NCBI GenBank assembly: GCA_020073305.1
Contig: JAIQFK010000010.1
Location: 1 to 64,000, forward strand
Direction: 5' to 3'
DNA: 64,000 nt
From: Terriglobia bacterium
GTDB lineage: Bacteria > Acidobacteriota > Terriglobia > Bryobacterales > Bryobacteraceae
In this document: in pieces, positions 41,303 to 50,985 of the stretch
Numbering within the stretch: the first letter of the stretch is position 1
Layout of the letters: every line of letters begins with the position of its first letter
The notes under the pieces: model-generated
The model's database searches: none
What the model saw: the letters and a program-made list of their open reading frames with translations, nothing else
Told to the model about the DNA's origin: nothing
Position numbers and translations under genes: made by a program

Positions 41303-43786
41303 TTACTCCGCCTTCGGCCGGAACTTATATAGTTCGTTGATCCGCGTTACTCCCTCGCGGATGAGCTTCTGTCCCTTTTCCTGCGCGCGGCTTCCCACGA
41401 AACCGCTGTGGCCCGTGCGGTCGTCCATTTCCCAGGAACTGTCCTGCTCGTTGACGGCATCGGCAACAAACAGCGACCTGCCTTCGTCGGAAAGAATCCC
41501 GTAGACGGCTGCATAACTGGCCGCCAGCATGAAGTTGTCGCGATGCCACATGGCTTGTTCCTCCCGGGTTTCGGTGAACAAGGGGCTGCCGACAATCTCG
41601 TTGTGGAGCGATGGCGCGTGACCCAGCAGGTAGTAGAGGCTAGGCGTGAGATCGGTCGAAAACGCAACCCGGTTGGGATCGTGGTTAAGGCGTTCAAAGC
41701 CCGCGGGAAGATGAATCAGGAGCGGAATGCGTACCACCTCCGGCACCAGCGAATAGGCGTGCCCCCAACGGCCCTGCTCACCCAGCGAATCGCCGTGGTC
41801 CGCCGTGAACACCACCACGCTGTTGTCATACGTGCCCCGCGCTTTTAGAAAGTTGATGAACTGGCCGAAGCAGCCATCAATGCGCCGCAGGCGCGAAGCG
41901 TACGGAGCATAGAACCCCGGATAGTTTCCCGCGTCAATGGATTTCGCGCCCTGCCGCTGGATCACCGAAATATGCATGTTCTGCGGCTGCGTGTACATGA
42001 AAATGGGGGCGCTGCCGTGATAGTCGCCGATCTTGGCCTCCAGCTCTCCGGCCGTGCCGCAGAAGTCGAAATCCATGTTGAGCTTGTTATGATCCAGCTC
42101 AATCAGGTTCGGCATCGGTTCAACCACCGAGTTCAGAATCGTGTCCATGCTCACAAACGGCTGATACCTCTCCGCCTTGACCAGCTTCTCCAGCGTGTTC
42201 ATGGGATAGAACGGCGTGACGTACTGTTTGTGCAGAATCATTCCGCCCACCCAGATCGATGGCTCAGAGAGGCCAGTGCCCCCATAACGTGTGAACGCGT
42301 TGCGAAACACCACGCTCTCGCGCGCAAAGTTGTCGAGATTCGGCGTGAAATCGACGCTCGAGTTGTACACGGACAGGTAGTCCCGCCGCAGACTGTCCAC
42401 CACGAAGATGAAAATGTTGGGCGGCCGCTTTCCCGAGGGAGCCACCGGATTGGCGAACTCAATATTGACCGGGTTGACTTGAACCGAGCGCGGGATATTC
42501 GTGCTGGCGCGCAGAAAGCTGTAGAACGAGTTGTCGCGCGGCGGAGGCGAAAGCATGTCCCGAATCATGCGGAAAGACACGTCGAAGCCCGCATAACTCT
42601 CGAGCGCGGCCCCGAGTTGCGGCCTCGGTCCCATGGCTGAAGCCGTCGTACGGTAACCGATCATCGCGATCACTATAATCACCAGCATGCGGCCCCGGCC
42701 GGCTCCCGCGTCGTCTGCGGCGAGCGGCGCCGCCCTGCGCCAGACGTAGATCGACGAAAACGTCAGCGCCCAAATGAACAGCACCGTCAGTTTCTGCACC
42801 AGGTAATTCCAATCCATCACCGCGGTGTTCACGGCGAGCAAGCAAGCGAGCCCCGCAACAGCGCCCAGCTTCATCATCTGCCCGCTGTTTGAGTGGAAGC
42901 GGCCCAGCGTAAACGGAAGAACCGCAAGTGCGAGACCCGAGGCCGCACCCCGCTCCGGATAGCTCCAAAACCGGAGGCTGAAACCGGAGATTGTGGCCAT
43001 GACGCACACTGAGAGTGCCGTGGCGGATATTGCCGCGAGCGAACCGTCGAAGGAGATCGGCTTGAATACAAGCACACGGATGACCGCCCACACGATCCCG
43101 CCGGCGAGCACGTTCGACAGCGCGAACTCCACCTGCGAAGGCCAAGGCGTCAGGCTCGCCGCTGATCGCAGCAGATTTAGCCCTACGAAGATGCCGAACA
43201 GAATGGTCAGGTGGGAGAGCAATGTCGACGCCAGTGCTACCAGGCTGCCGGTCGCGCCGATCGGCACCGTGCTACGCAACTGATAGACGCCGGCGTACAC
43301 GACGGAGAGAAATACCGCGGCCCGCCAGGCGGCTTGAAAGATGCGGCGGTCTTCCGCGCGCTGGAACTCCGCCCACTCGATCTCGCCCCAGTGCCCGGCC
43401 CAGTCAATCGCGGCCAGCCACGCGAGCGGGGCCAGCGTAATCAGACTCCAGTAAAAACTGCGCAGCTCGTTGCGCAAACTGGCAAGCAACGGATGCGCGG
43501 ACAGCCAGAGGCCGCAGGCTCCATGCACGGCAAGAAAGGCCATGGCCAGCCATCGGGTCTTCGGGCGGCGAAGATCGGCTAGAAGCGTGAAGGCCGCCAG
43601 AGTGAATATCACCCAGTAGATCTGTGGATGCCACTTCACGAAGACCGTGAGCGCAGGCAGCAGCCCACCCTTCACCACTTGTTGATACGTGAATGGAATC
43701 CAGGCGAGCAGGCAGTAGATCGAGGTGAGCAAAATGAACAGGACTACGAGCACACGGCACACCGCGAAACCAAGACGAGCCAGCAT
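41303..43786 (-). CDS. Membrane sulfatase/LTA-synthase-like protein
   Basis: An 827-residue protein with about 11 N-terminal membrane helices and an extracytoplasmic sulfatase/alkaline-phosphatase-fold domain (from about residue 450, PPNIFIFVVDSLRRDYLS). The metal-binding aspartates and histidines lie in VVDSLR and FTADHGDSLGEQGRWGHA, and the likely nucleophile is a threonine in RYGGTGLSEPS. Such proteins transfer phosphoglycerol or phosphoethanolamine to glycans, or remove sulfate. It ends the YaiO-TPR operon; its ATG overlaps the TPR stop in TGATG. gaggaga lies before the start. Confidence 0.87.
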   Translation of the reverse strand: MLARLGFAVCRVLVVLFILLTSIYCLLAWIPFTYQQVVKGGLLPALTVFVKWHPQIYWVIFTLAAFTLLADLRRPKTRWLAMAFLAVHGACGLWLSAHPLLASLRNELRSFYWSLITLAPLAWLAAIDWAGHWGEIEWAEFQRAEDRRIFQAAWRAAVFLSVVYAGVYQLRSTVPIGATGSLVALASTLLSHLTILFGIFVGLNLLRSAASLTPWPSQVEFALSNVLAGGIVWAVIRVLVFKPISFDGSLAAISATALSVCVMATISGFSLRFWSYPERGAASGLALAVLPFTLGRFHSNSGQMMKLGAVAGLACLLAVNTAVMDWNYLVQKLTVLFIWALTFSSIYVWRRAAPLAADDAGAGRGRMLVIIVIAMIGYRTTASAMGPRPQLGAALESYAGFDVSFRMIRDMLSPPPRDNSFYSFLRASTNIPRSVQVNPVNIEFANPVAPSGKRPPNIFIFVVDSLRRDYLSVYNSSVDFTPNLDNFARESVVFRNAFTRYGGTGLSEPSIWVGGMILHKQYVTPFYPMNTLEKLVKAERYQPFVSMDTILNSVVEPMPNLIELDHNKLNMDFDFCGTAGELEAKIGDYHGSAPIFMYTQPQNMHISVIQRQGAKSIDAGNYPGFYAPYASRLRRIDGCFGQFINFLKARGTYDNSVVVFTADHGDSLGEQGRWGHAYSLVPEVVRIPLLIHLPAGFERLNHDPNRVAFSTDLTPSLYYLLGHAPSLHNEIVGSPLFTETREEQAMWHRDNFMLAASYAAVYGILSDEGRSLFVADAVNEQDSSWEMDDRTGHSGFVGSRAQEKGQKLIREGVTRINELYKFRPKAE

Positions 43787-44694
43787 CACGGTCTCCTCGA
43801 CGACGGAAGCCAGTGGTGCGGCACCTCCGCGTTGTCGGGATCCAACTCGAGCACATGCGCATAGCTCGCGCGCGCCAGCCTCGCGTCACCCTGCCGTTCC
43901 GCGATTTTCCCCAGCACGAGGTACAGATCTGTATAGCGGTCCGATAACTTGACGGCGCGCTCGAGGATTCTCCTCGCTTCGGCGAGGTTGCCCTGACTCC
44001 AGTTGACCAACGCCATCACCAGCAGGGCGTCCGTATTATTCGGCGAATACGCTAACACTTCTCCAGCCATCTTCCGCGCCTGGACTGCGCGGCCCCGTCG
44101 AAACAGCACTCTCGCCACGCCAAGCTCGCAATCCGAATATTTCGCCGAAATGGAAACACACTGCCCGTAGAGCTTTTCCGCACGATCAAACTGCTGCTCC
44201 ATCTCGAGCGCATGCGCCAGGAAGAAAAGCGAATCCGGCTCGGTGGTATCGAATGCCAGGCAGCGCTCGAACGCGTTGATAGCTTCCTTTCGCTTCCCCA
44301 GCTTCTCGTACGCCTTGGCGATCTGCGGGCAGCCTTCCACGGGCACAGGCGCGTGCTGCAGGAACTGCTCCCACGTCGCCGCCTCTTCTTTGTATTGCCC
44401 CAACCGATTGTAAATGTCCGCCAGGCGCTGCAAGTAAACCGGATTCTCCGGATAGGAGTTGTAGAGCTTCAGCGCCGGCCCGAGGGCCTCCTTGAATTCG
44501 CCCTTGCGGAACTTGGAATCGCTCAATGCAACCAGCATCTTCACTTCGTCCGGCGGCAACGCCCGGGGATCCCTCTCACCCGTATTCGATACCCCCATGC
44601 GTGCCACGAACGGGCTCGTCAGAAGATCAACGTAGAGCAGAGCGACCAGTAGCGGCGGTAACACGCGCCAGATCGCTTTGAGAATCGCGCGCAT
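43786..44694 (-). CDS. TPR-repeat protein, membrane-anchored
   Basis: A 302-residue protein with one N-terminal membrane segment (about residues 8-26) and about six TPR repeats (from residue 50 on, including FRKGEFKEALGPALKLYNSY, YNRLGQYKEEAATWEQFL, KLGKRKEAINAFERCLAF). These make a protein-binding surface, probably in the periplasm. Both ends overlap neighbours in TGATG, so the three genes are translated together. Confidence 0.87.
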   Translation of the reverse strand: MRAILKAIWRVLPPLLVALLYVDLLTSPFVARMGVSNTGERDPRALPPDEVKMLVALSDSKFRKGEFKEALGPALKLYNSYPENPVYLQRLADIYNRLGQYKEEAATWEQFLQHAPVPVEGCPQIAKAYEKLGKRKEAINAFERCLAFDTTEPDSLFFLAHALEMEQQFDRAEKLYGQCVSISAKYSDCELGVARVLFRRGRAVQARKMAGEVLAYSPNNTDALLVMALVNWSQGNLAEARRILERAVKLSDRYTDLYLVLGKIAERQGDARLARASYAHVLELDPDNAEVPHHWLPSSRRP

Positions 44695-45920
44695 CAGAAG
44701 CGGTAGACCAGGCTGCTGTCGAGCATGTAATGCATCAACGTATTGCGGTTTAACCGGTCTTCGCTGCTGGCTCCGGCGCGAAAAGTGAAGTTCCACCGCC
44801 GGGCAACGGTCCGGCTGATTTCCACTGAACCCGATGTAGAACTCAGCAGGTCCAGGTCGATCGTGCGGACGGATTCGAAGAGCGACGACCCGCGTCCGAA
44901 TCGAAATCCAAAGTAGTCGCCCTTGTCGTTCAGGTAACGCCGTGCGGAAAAGTAAACGGAATGCGACATCCCGTTGCGGTCCGGTGAGAGGTACGTGCGT
45001 CCTGTGAACAGCCAGTTTCCCTGATATCTCCCGAGCGAAGCCGTGTAGACGTTAATGTTGGTGGAGAAGGCCATGTGCCGGATGCCGACGGAGCCTTCCA
45101 GGCGGTAAGGGAAGTTGTGATACAAGTCGGCGTTCAGCCGGTAGTGCGGATATAGACTGGCATCCCGGGAGGTTCCGCCGCCGAGATACGCATACGTGCC
45201 GGGACGCAAGTGCCAGTAATACTCCAGCTCGGCTTGCTCGCCAAGGATGCCGTAGTGCTGAGCGCGTGAGAAGCGGAAGATCACCGTGCCCGCTGGGACG
45301 CGCCGCCCCAGAGAAAGTTGGGACTCGTCCCATCCGCCGATTTTGGGATCAGTGAACCACTCATGCGTCTGGCTCACGTTCACGCTCCACTCTCGGCCTT
45401 GGTCTTCCAGATCGCGGCGCATTTGCGCGGCGCGAGGATGGTCCGGCTTGATTTCGAGCAGCCGGTCGACCAGTTCGATAGCTTCCCGCTCCCGTTTCAG
45501 CGCTTTGAGCGCGCGCACGCGATTGTAGAGATATTCCGGATCATCGGGGCGGTTGCGCAGCGCGATGACGGTGAGTTTGTCAACGCGATCGGGGTGTTCC
45601 GACCACAGCTCCAGGTTGATGAGCGCCCGCAGTGCGTCGTCATAGTCGGGGTGGGTCGCCAGCACGCGCTTGAGTTGCTCGCGGGCCTCGCTGTACCGTC
45701 CCCGTCCCTCCCAGGAAAGCACCAGTCCGTACAGCAGCCGTGCGTCCACGTCCGTGGGATGTAAGCGCAGATGCTCCTTCAGCATGGCAATCGCTTCCGG
45801 GCGCATCTGATTCGTCGCCAGCGCGCGCGCCTGGCCGAGAACATCGTCACCTGGCTCGGTCGTGGCCATTAGCGCCGTAGCGAGACTGACAAAGAAAAAC
45901 AGCCGCAGGAGATTTTTCAC
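44694..45920 (-). CDS. YaiO-like outer-membrane barrel with TPR head
   Basis: A 408-residue exported protein: signal peptide (residues 1-19), a TPR-like head (about 25-165), and a beta-barrel part of YaiO type (from about 180, WSVNVSQTHEWFTD, AELEYYWHLRPGTYAYLGGG). It ends in Phe (SLVYRF), the usual last residue of outer-membrane barrels. YaiO-like proteins sit in polysaccharide export loci. The start is GTG at 45920. Confidence 0.87.
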   Translation of the reverse strand: MKNLLRLFFFVSLATALMATTEPGDDVLGQARALATNQMRPEAIAMLKEHLRLHPTDVDARLLYGLVLSWEGRGRYSEAREQLKRVLATHPDYDDALRALINLELWSEHPDRVDKLTVIALRNRPDDPEYLYNRVRALKALKREREAIELVDRLLEIKPDHPRAAQMRRDLEDQGREWSVNVSQTHEWFTDPKIGGWDESQLSLGRRVPAGTVIFRFSRAQHYGILGEQAELEYYWHLRPGTYAYLGGGTSRDASLYPHYRLNADLYHNFPYRLEGSVGIRHMAFSTNINVYTASLGRYQGNWLFTGRTYLSPDRNGMSHSVYFSARRYLNDKGDYFGFRFGRGSSLFESVRTIDLDLLSSTSGSVEISRTVARRWNFTFRAGASSEDRLNRNTLMHYMLDSSLVYRF

Positions 45921-46028
45921 CGTTGGGTCCGCGCGGGGCTTGCTGAGGCTCGGCTTTCTTTTACGTAAATTTTTACTGTTAAAACTGGCCTATTAGCAAT
46001 TCTTGGTTATCATGCAGGGTTAGTCTAG

Positions 46029-47147
46029 ATGTCATTAGATAACGGCGTGACACTCACGAAAGGCAGAGTCCCGGCGCTCTTGCTGGCGGTGACCGTGGTT
46101 TCCTGCGCTGCGCAGACCGTAGTCCTCGATGGCACGACTGCGCAAGCGGCAGTCGATCTCGCGGGCGGCTCCCTCATCCGGTTCCAATTCAAAGAACAAC
46201 GCCTCAATCCCTTGACCTGGACGTCCGGAGAGCCCGCGCCGGCCTATCCCGCGGGACACTTTCTTTGCCTCGACCGTTGGGGTCCGCCTTCTGAAGCCGA
46301 GAGCCGGAACGGCATGCCGTTTCATGGCGAAGCCTCGCACGTTGTCTGGAAGCTTCTACGCGGACCCGCTCACACGCAGGGCGAAATCTTGGCCGAGCTG
46401 GCAGCCGCGCTACCCATCGCCGGTTTCGAAGTGACGCGGCGCATGCGATTGTCAGACAATGCCGCGCTGTTGCGTGTTTCGGAATCGGTCACCAACACCG
46501 GCAAGCTCGGCCGCGTCTACAACATGGTGCAGCACCCGTCCATCGCGCCCCCGTTTCTTGATGAGACTACGGTAGTCGATGCCAATGCGGGCAAGGGCTT
46601 CATGCAGTCGAGCCCCCTGCCCAACCCGGAGGAGCGCGCAGTTTGGTGGCCGCAAGCATTGAAGGACGGCCAGCCCGTGGACCTCCGCCGCTTGACGAAT
46701 GACGCTGCTCCCGAGGTCGTCTCCTTCACCATTGACGGAGAGTATGCATGGGTCACTGCCAGCACCGCCGCCAAAGGCCTGCTCATTGGCTACATCTGGA
46801 AGACATCGGATTATCCGTGGCTGGACATCTGGCGCAACGTGGCGAACGGAACGCCGGCGGCTCGCGGTTTGGAATTTGGCACCACCGGGCTGCATCAGCC
46901 GGTTGCCATTCTGGTGTCGAAGGGCAAGATATTCGGCCGCGCGATCTACGCGTACATCGATGCCGGCCAGACCGTCACACGTGCTTATGCGGCGTTTCTA
47001 TTCAAGATTCCGGAAGACTACCGCGGTGTCGAGCGGATCACCTATGATTCTGGTCACCTGATTTTGCACGAGCGCGGCAGCGGTCCGGACAGGGACCTGA
47101 GGATGGAAGCCGGCGGACTCTTCAATGAATCCGCGCCCCGCAACTGA
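46029..47147 (+). CDS. Exported galactose-mutarotase-like protein
   Basis: A 372-residue protein with an N-terminal signal (residues 10-28, GRVPALLLAVTVVSCAAQ). The body is beta-rich, with VDLAGGSLIRFQFKE, GMPFHGEASHVVWKLL and LRVSESVTNTGKLGRVYNM, like aldose-epimerase-fold proteins (galactose mutarotase superfamily). The catalytic His/Glu are not securely located, so activity is uncertain; sugar binding is likely. ATG at 46029 has no clear ribosome-binding site. Confidence 0.75.
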   Translation: MSLDNGVTLTKGRVPALLLAVTVVSCAAQTVVLDGTTAQAAVDLAGGSLIRFQFKEQRLNPLTWTSGEPAPAYPAGHFLCLDRWGPPSEAESRNGMPFHGEASHVVWKLLRGPAHTQGEILAELAAALPIAGFEVTRRMRLSDNAALLRVSESVTNTGKLGRVYNMVQHPSIAPPFLDETTVVDANAGKGFMQSSPLPNPEERAVWWPQALKDGQPVDLRRLTNDAAPEVVSFTIDGEYAWVTASTAAKGLLIGYIWKTSDYPWLDIWRNVANGTPAARGLEFGTTGLHQPVAILVSKGKIFGRAIYAYIDAGQTVTRAYAAFLFKIPEDYRGVERITYDSGHLILHERGSGPDRDLRMEAGGLFNESAPRN

Positions 47148-47150
47148 ACT

Positions 47151-47372
47151 TCAAGCGGCGGAAACCTCAACCTCTCTTGCCAGCGAAGTCGGCGCGGGGA
47201 TCGGTTCGCCAATTTCCTTCATCGCCCGGAGGTGAAGTTCGATCGCTTCCCGGATCAAGCGCTCGGTTTCCTCGACGGTCCTGCCCGTGGCGATGCAACC
47301 GTCCAGGTCGGGTACGTAAGCGGCGTAATTGTTTTCCGACTTCTCAATGACGACTGCGTACCTCACGCTCAT
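47151..47372 (-). CDS. hicB: HicB-family antitoxin
   Basis: A 73-residue protein with the HicB core (RYAVVIEKSENNYAAYVPDL, then GCIATGRTVEETERLIREAI). It normally blocks the HicA RNase and represses its own operon. No DNA-binding helix-turn-helix tail is present in this short form. ATG at 47372 overlaps the stop of the upstream hicA remnant (TGATG). Confidence 0.9.
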   Translation of the reverse strand: MSVRYAVVIEKSENNYAAYVPDLDGCIATGRTVEETERLIREAIELHLRAMKEIGEPIPAPTSLAREVEVSAA

Positions 47373-47521
47373 CAACTTGGTCCCGCCTTTCTAAGGATCG
47401 ATTTCAGCGTACCGACAGGTGCATCGTCGTTCGGATGACCCGCCACGGTGATTACCTTCGGACTGTTAGGATGCCGGTATTGACGATGCCTGCCCTTGGT
47501 CCGCATGTGTCGTACCTTCAC
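47372..47521 (-). pseudogene. hicA: hicA toxin remnant with internal deletion
   Basis: Read from GTG at 47521, the frame gives VKVRHMRTKGRHRQYRHP and ends in GTLKSILRKAGPS, 49 residues. HicA toxins normally begin MKVRDVIKLIEADGW and continue with LVRTKGSHRQY. The first four residues and the rest fit, but about 15-18 residues between them are missing without a frame shift. The essential histidine is still present, but the usual Gly-Ser before it is Gly-Arg. I think the toxin is inactive, while the antitoxin stays intact. Confidence 0.7.
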
Positions 47522-47596
47522 GCGAGCCTAGTGCGCGTGCCACGGAGGAACTCTCTTCCGGCCGATTACCGGCAGCGCGCGCCAAGCTTCCCCTGC

Positions 47597-47983
47597 CTAC
47601 CAAAGTGTACGCACTGCATACTGCGCGATCAATTCGTCTGGCGTCAGAATCGGCATTCCGTGGACAATCGACTGGCATATGAGCATCCGGTCGAAGGGAT
47701 CGGCATGGAGTTTGGGAAGACGAGAGATGTAAAGAGCCGCTTCTTCGTCGAGAGGTAAGGTGTCGACTCCATACCGCTCCCGAAACGTGGGAATCAGTTT
47801 CCATGGGGGTTGTGGAAGTTTCAGCCGCCCTGCCGCGTGTTTCACCCCAACCTCCCAACATGAGGCCACACTCAGAAAGACATCATTGTCCGGATCTTCA
47901 AATGCTTTCTTGGCTGCCGAAGGCACCCTGTCGGATTCCGTGGCCAGCCAGAAAAACGTGCAGGTGTCGAGCAGGATCCTCAC
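47597..47983 (-). CDS. vapC: PIN-domain toxin VapC
   Basis: A 128-residue RNase of the PIN family. The acidic site is D6 (LLDTCTFFW), E (WEVGVK) and D (HADPFDRMLICQ), the usual VapC pattern. It probably cuts tRNA or rRNA when free of antitoxin. The ATG overlaps the antitoxin stop by four bases. Confidence 0.93.
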   Translation of the reverse strand: MRILLDTCTFFWLATESDRVPSAAKKAFEDPDNDVFLSVASCWEVGVKHAAGRLKLPQPPWKLIPTFRERYGVDTLPLDEEAALYISRLPKLHADPFDRMLICQSIVHGMPILTPDELIAQYAVRTLW

Positions 47984-48225
47984 GGTTTTTCGCCATTGAA
48001 GTAGGCGAGCAATTCATCCGGGAGCGGCTCGAAGAACTCCGGCCCGAGTTTGATCTTGCCTTCATCAAGTCCGATCGGCCGCGGTTTCTTGCGCTTGGCA
48101 GCCAGAGGCCGGATCTCCGCGATCGGCTCGTTGCGCCGGCACAGCAGGATCGTTTCCCCCTTCTCCAGCTTCGCCAAGTACTTGGAAAGATGCGTCTTGG
48201 CCTCATGGATATTGAGCCGAATCAT
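47980..48225 (-). CDS. Phd/VapB-family antitoxin
   Basis: An 81-residue protein with the Phd/YefM-type DNA-binding head (IRLNIHEAKTHLSKYLAKLE, EKGETILLCRRNEPIAEI) and an acidic tail (PEFFEPLPDELLAYFNG) that should fill the VapC active site. The ATG at 48225 is preferred over an upstream start. The inverted repeat before it is a probable operator. Confidence 0.9.
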   Translation of the reverse strand: MIRLNIHEAKTHLSKYLAKLEKGETILLCRRNEPIAEIRPLAAKRKKPRPIGLDEGKIKLGPEFFEPLPDELLAYFNGEKP

Positions 48226-48229
48226 GGTT

Positions 48230-48250
48230 CTATAGTAAACTAAGTTATAG
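48230..48250 (-). promoter_or_regulatory. Operator-like repeat before vapBC
   Basis: CTATA (48230-48234) and TATAG (48246-48250) form an inverted repeat with an 11-base spacer, starting four bases upstream of the antitoxin ATG. A minus-strand TACTAT six bases from the ATG could be the -10 box. Toxin-antitoxin operons commonly repress themselves at such sites. Confidence 0.45.
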
Positions 48251-48345
48251 ACTAACATCAAGGCCCATCGCGGGTTTTCGCCCCATCGTGTTCTCGGCCT
48301 CGCCCTATGCCAAAATGAAAGGTACCGCTTCCCTGGAAGGACTCT

Positions 48346-50985
48346 GTGACAGGTAACGAAATACGCCAACGCTTTCTCGACTTCTTCTGCGCCCGTGGGC
48401 ATCGTCTGGTGCCCAGCTCATCGCTCGTTCCGGCCAACGATCCCACCCTGCTGTTCACCAACGCCGGCATGAACCAGTTCAAGGAAGTGTTTCTGGGCCA
48501 GGAGAAGCGCGATTACAACCGTGCCGCTAGTTCGCAGAAGTGCGTGCGCGCCGGCGGCAAGCACAACGATCTCGAAAACGTGGGGTACACCCGCCGTCAT
48601 CAGACGTTCTTCGAGATGCTTGGCAATTTTTCATTCGGCGATTACTTCAAGGCTGAAGCCATCGAGTTCGCCTGGGATCTGATTACCAAGGAATGGGCGC
48701 TGCCCAAGGATCGCCTTTACGTGACGATTTTCCGCGAGGACGACGACGCGGAACGGCTCTGGCAATCCGTCGCCGGTGTCCCCAAGGACCGCATTTTCCG
48801 CCTGGACGAAGCGGACAACTTCTGGCAGATGGGCGAAACCGGTCCGTGCGGTCCTTGTTCGGAGATTCATTACGACCTGGGTCCCGAGGCCGCCGAACCG
48901 GGCCGCGAGAACGAGCCGTTTCCCAGCGATGCGGGCGGCCGCTTTGTTGAGATCTGGAATCTGGTCTTCATGCAGTATGACCGTGATGCCGGCGGAAAAC
49001 TGACGCCCTTGCCTAGACCCTCCATCGATACTGGCATGGGCCTGGAGCGCGTCGCCGCCGTGCTACAGGGAAAAATCTCGAACTACGACACCGATCTGCT
49101 GCTGCCCATCATCCACCGTGGGGCGGAGTTGTTCGGTAACCTGGCCTATGGGTCCGATCCGAAAGTCGATACCGCGCTGCGTATCGCCGCCGACCACGCT
49201 CGTGCCACTGCCTTTCTGATTCACGATGGGGTGCTGCCCTCGAATGAAGGCCGCGGCTACGTGCTGCGCAAGATCATGCGCAGGGCCATGCGCCACGCCC
49301 GCATGGTTGGCGTCGAGGAGCCGTACCTCTACGAACTGACCGGCTTCGTTGCCGAGCTGATGCGCCCGGGCTATCCCGAGCTGATGGAAAGCGTGCAGCG
49401 CGTGGCGCGCGTCGTCAAAGACGAAGAACACCGATATACGACGACGTTCCTGGTCGCCGAGAAGATGTTCAACGACGAGGTGAAGTCGCTGGATGGGTCC
49501 GTGCTTCCGGGCGCAGTGGCGTTCAAACTGTATGACACCTACGGCCTGGCGCTCGACGAGCAGGAAGACATGGCCCGCGAGCGCAGCCTCGAAATCGACC
49601 GCGCAGGCTTCGAGCGTGAAATGGAAGAGCAGCGCCGGCGCGCCCGGGCGAGCTGGAAGGGCGCCGAGAAGGGCGCTGTCCCACCGGTCTACCAGAGTCT
49701 CCTCGAAAAGGGTCGCACCCGCTTCGTGGGCTACGAGCATCTCGAAACTCACGCCCGCGTGATCGGTCTGCTGGTGGACCAGCAGCTCGTCGACCGCGTC
49801 GAGCCCGGAACCCATGCCGAGATGGTGCTCGATGAAACGCCGTTCTACGCCGAAACCGGCGGCCAGGTCGGAGACCAGGGCGCGATCTATTCGGAGACCG
49901 GTGAGAAGCTCGCCGACGTCGAGACCACCTATCCCGCCATTCCCGGCCTGTCCGTTCATCGCATCGTGGCGCATGCGCGAATGAGCGCGGGCGACGAGGT
50001 TTGGGCGCGCGTGAACGATCCGGTCCGTCACTCGACCATGCGCAACCACACGGCCACGCACCTGCTGCACGCCGCGCTGCGCAAAGTCCTCGGGCCGCAC
50101 GTGAAGCAGGCCGGCAGCGTGGTTGCGCCCGACCGCCTGCGTTTTGATTTCACGCACTACACCGCCATGGACCACGCGGAGATCGAGGAGGTCGAGCGCC
50201 TCATGAACCGCGAGGTCCTCGAAAATATTTCGGTCGACACCGAGATCATGCCGCTCGATGTCGCCGTCTCCACTGGCGCCATGGCGCTATTCGGTGAAAA
50301 GTACGGGGATCGCGTGCGCGTCGTCTCCATTCCCGATTTCAGCAAAGAGCTGTGCGGGGGAACGCACGTCTCGCGCACCGGCGACATCGGCGTGTGCAAG
50401 GTCGTTTATGAAAGCAGCATCTCGGCGGGCGTGCGCCGCATCGAAGCCATTACAGGAGAACGCGCGGTCGAGCAGTATCAGCACACGGCGGATGCTCTCA
50501 AGCGGATTGCCGAAATGATGAAGGTGTCGGAGCCTGAGCTGGTCGAGCACGTGGAAAAGATGCTGGTGCACGACCGCACCCTGGAAAAACAGGTCGAACA
50601 ACTCAAGAACAAGCTGGCGCAATCCGCGGCGAGTGATCTCGAAGGTCAGGCCCGCACGGTCGGGAACGTTCGCATCCTGGCGGCTCGTCTGGATGGCATG
50701 GACCGGCAGCAGTTGCGCGCCCTCGCCGATTCTCTGCGTAACAAGTGGAAAACAGCCGTAGTCGTCCTGGCTTCGGCCGAAGATTCGAATGTGTCCATCA
50801 TCTCCGCCGTCACCAAGGACCTGACCTCCAAAGTGCACGCCGGCAAGCTCGTTGGAGCGGTGGCCCAGGCCGTGGGCGGCAAAGGCGGAGGTCGTCCCGA
50901 CATGGCCGAGGGCGGCGGGAAAGATCCGAGCGCTCTGCCTGCCGCGCTCGAGAACGTTTACGCCGAGGTCGAGAGCAAGCTGTGA
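48346..50985 (+). CDS. alaS: Alanine--tRNA ligase
   Basis: An 879-residue alanyl-tRNA synthetase. The aminoacylation head begins EIRQRFLDFFCARGH, with TNAGMNQFKEVFLG and CVRAGGKHNDLENVG (class II motif region). The editing domain has HTATHLLHAAL and CGGTHVSRTG, the zinc-binding site. A coiled-coil and DHHA1-type C-domain follow (HDRTLEKQVEQLKNKL, GGGRPDMAEGGGKDPSAL). Length and order are normal. GTG at 48346 is preceded by ggaagga. The stop overlaps the next gene (GTGA). Confidence 0.98.
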   Translation: MTGNEIRQRFLDFFCARGHRLVPSSSLVPANDPTLLFTNAGMNQFKEVFLGQEKRDYNRAASSQKCVRAGGKHNDLENVGYTRRHQTFFEMLGNFSFGDYFKAEAIEFAWDLITKEWALPKDRLYVTIFREDDDAERLWQSVAGVPKDRIFRLDEADNFWQMGETGPCGPCSEIHYDLGPEAAEPGRENEPFPSDAGGRFVEIWNLVFMQYDRDAGGKLTPLPRPSIDTGMGLERVAAVLQGKISNYDTDLLLPIIHRGAELFGNLAYGSDPKVDTALRIAADHARATAFLIHDGVLPSNEGRGYVLRKIMRRAMRHARMVGVEEPYLYELTGFVAELMRPGYPELMESVQRVARVVKDEEHRYTTTFLVAEKMFNDEVKSLDGSVLPGAVAFKLYDTYGLALDEQEDMARERSLEIDRAGFEREMEEQRRRARASWKGAEKGAVPPVYQSLLEKGRTRFVGYEHLETHARVIGLLVDQQLVDRVEPGTHAEMVLDETPFYAETGGQVGDQGAIYSETGEKLADVETTYPAIPGLSVHRIVAHARMSAGDEVWARVNDPVRHSTMRNHTATHLLHAALRKVLGPHVKQAGSVVAPDRLRFDFTHYTAMDHAEIEEVERLMNREVLENISVDTEIMPLDVAVSTGAMALFGEKYGDRVRVVSIPDFSKELCGGTHVSRTGDIGVCKVVYESSISAGVRRIEAITGERAVEQYQHTADALKRIAEMMKVSEPELVEHVEKMLVHDRTLEKQVEQLKNKLAQSAASDLEGQARTVGNVRILAARLDGMDRQQLRALADSLRNKWKTAVVVLASAEDSNVSIISAVTKDLTSKVHAGKLVGAVAQAVGGKGGGRPDMAEGGGKDPSALPAALENVYAEVESKL

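Noticed and set aside
49063-50175. Minus-strand open frame of about 370 codons
   Set aside because: Antisense to alaS and without a recognisable domain.
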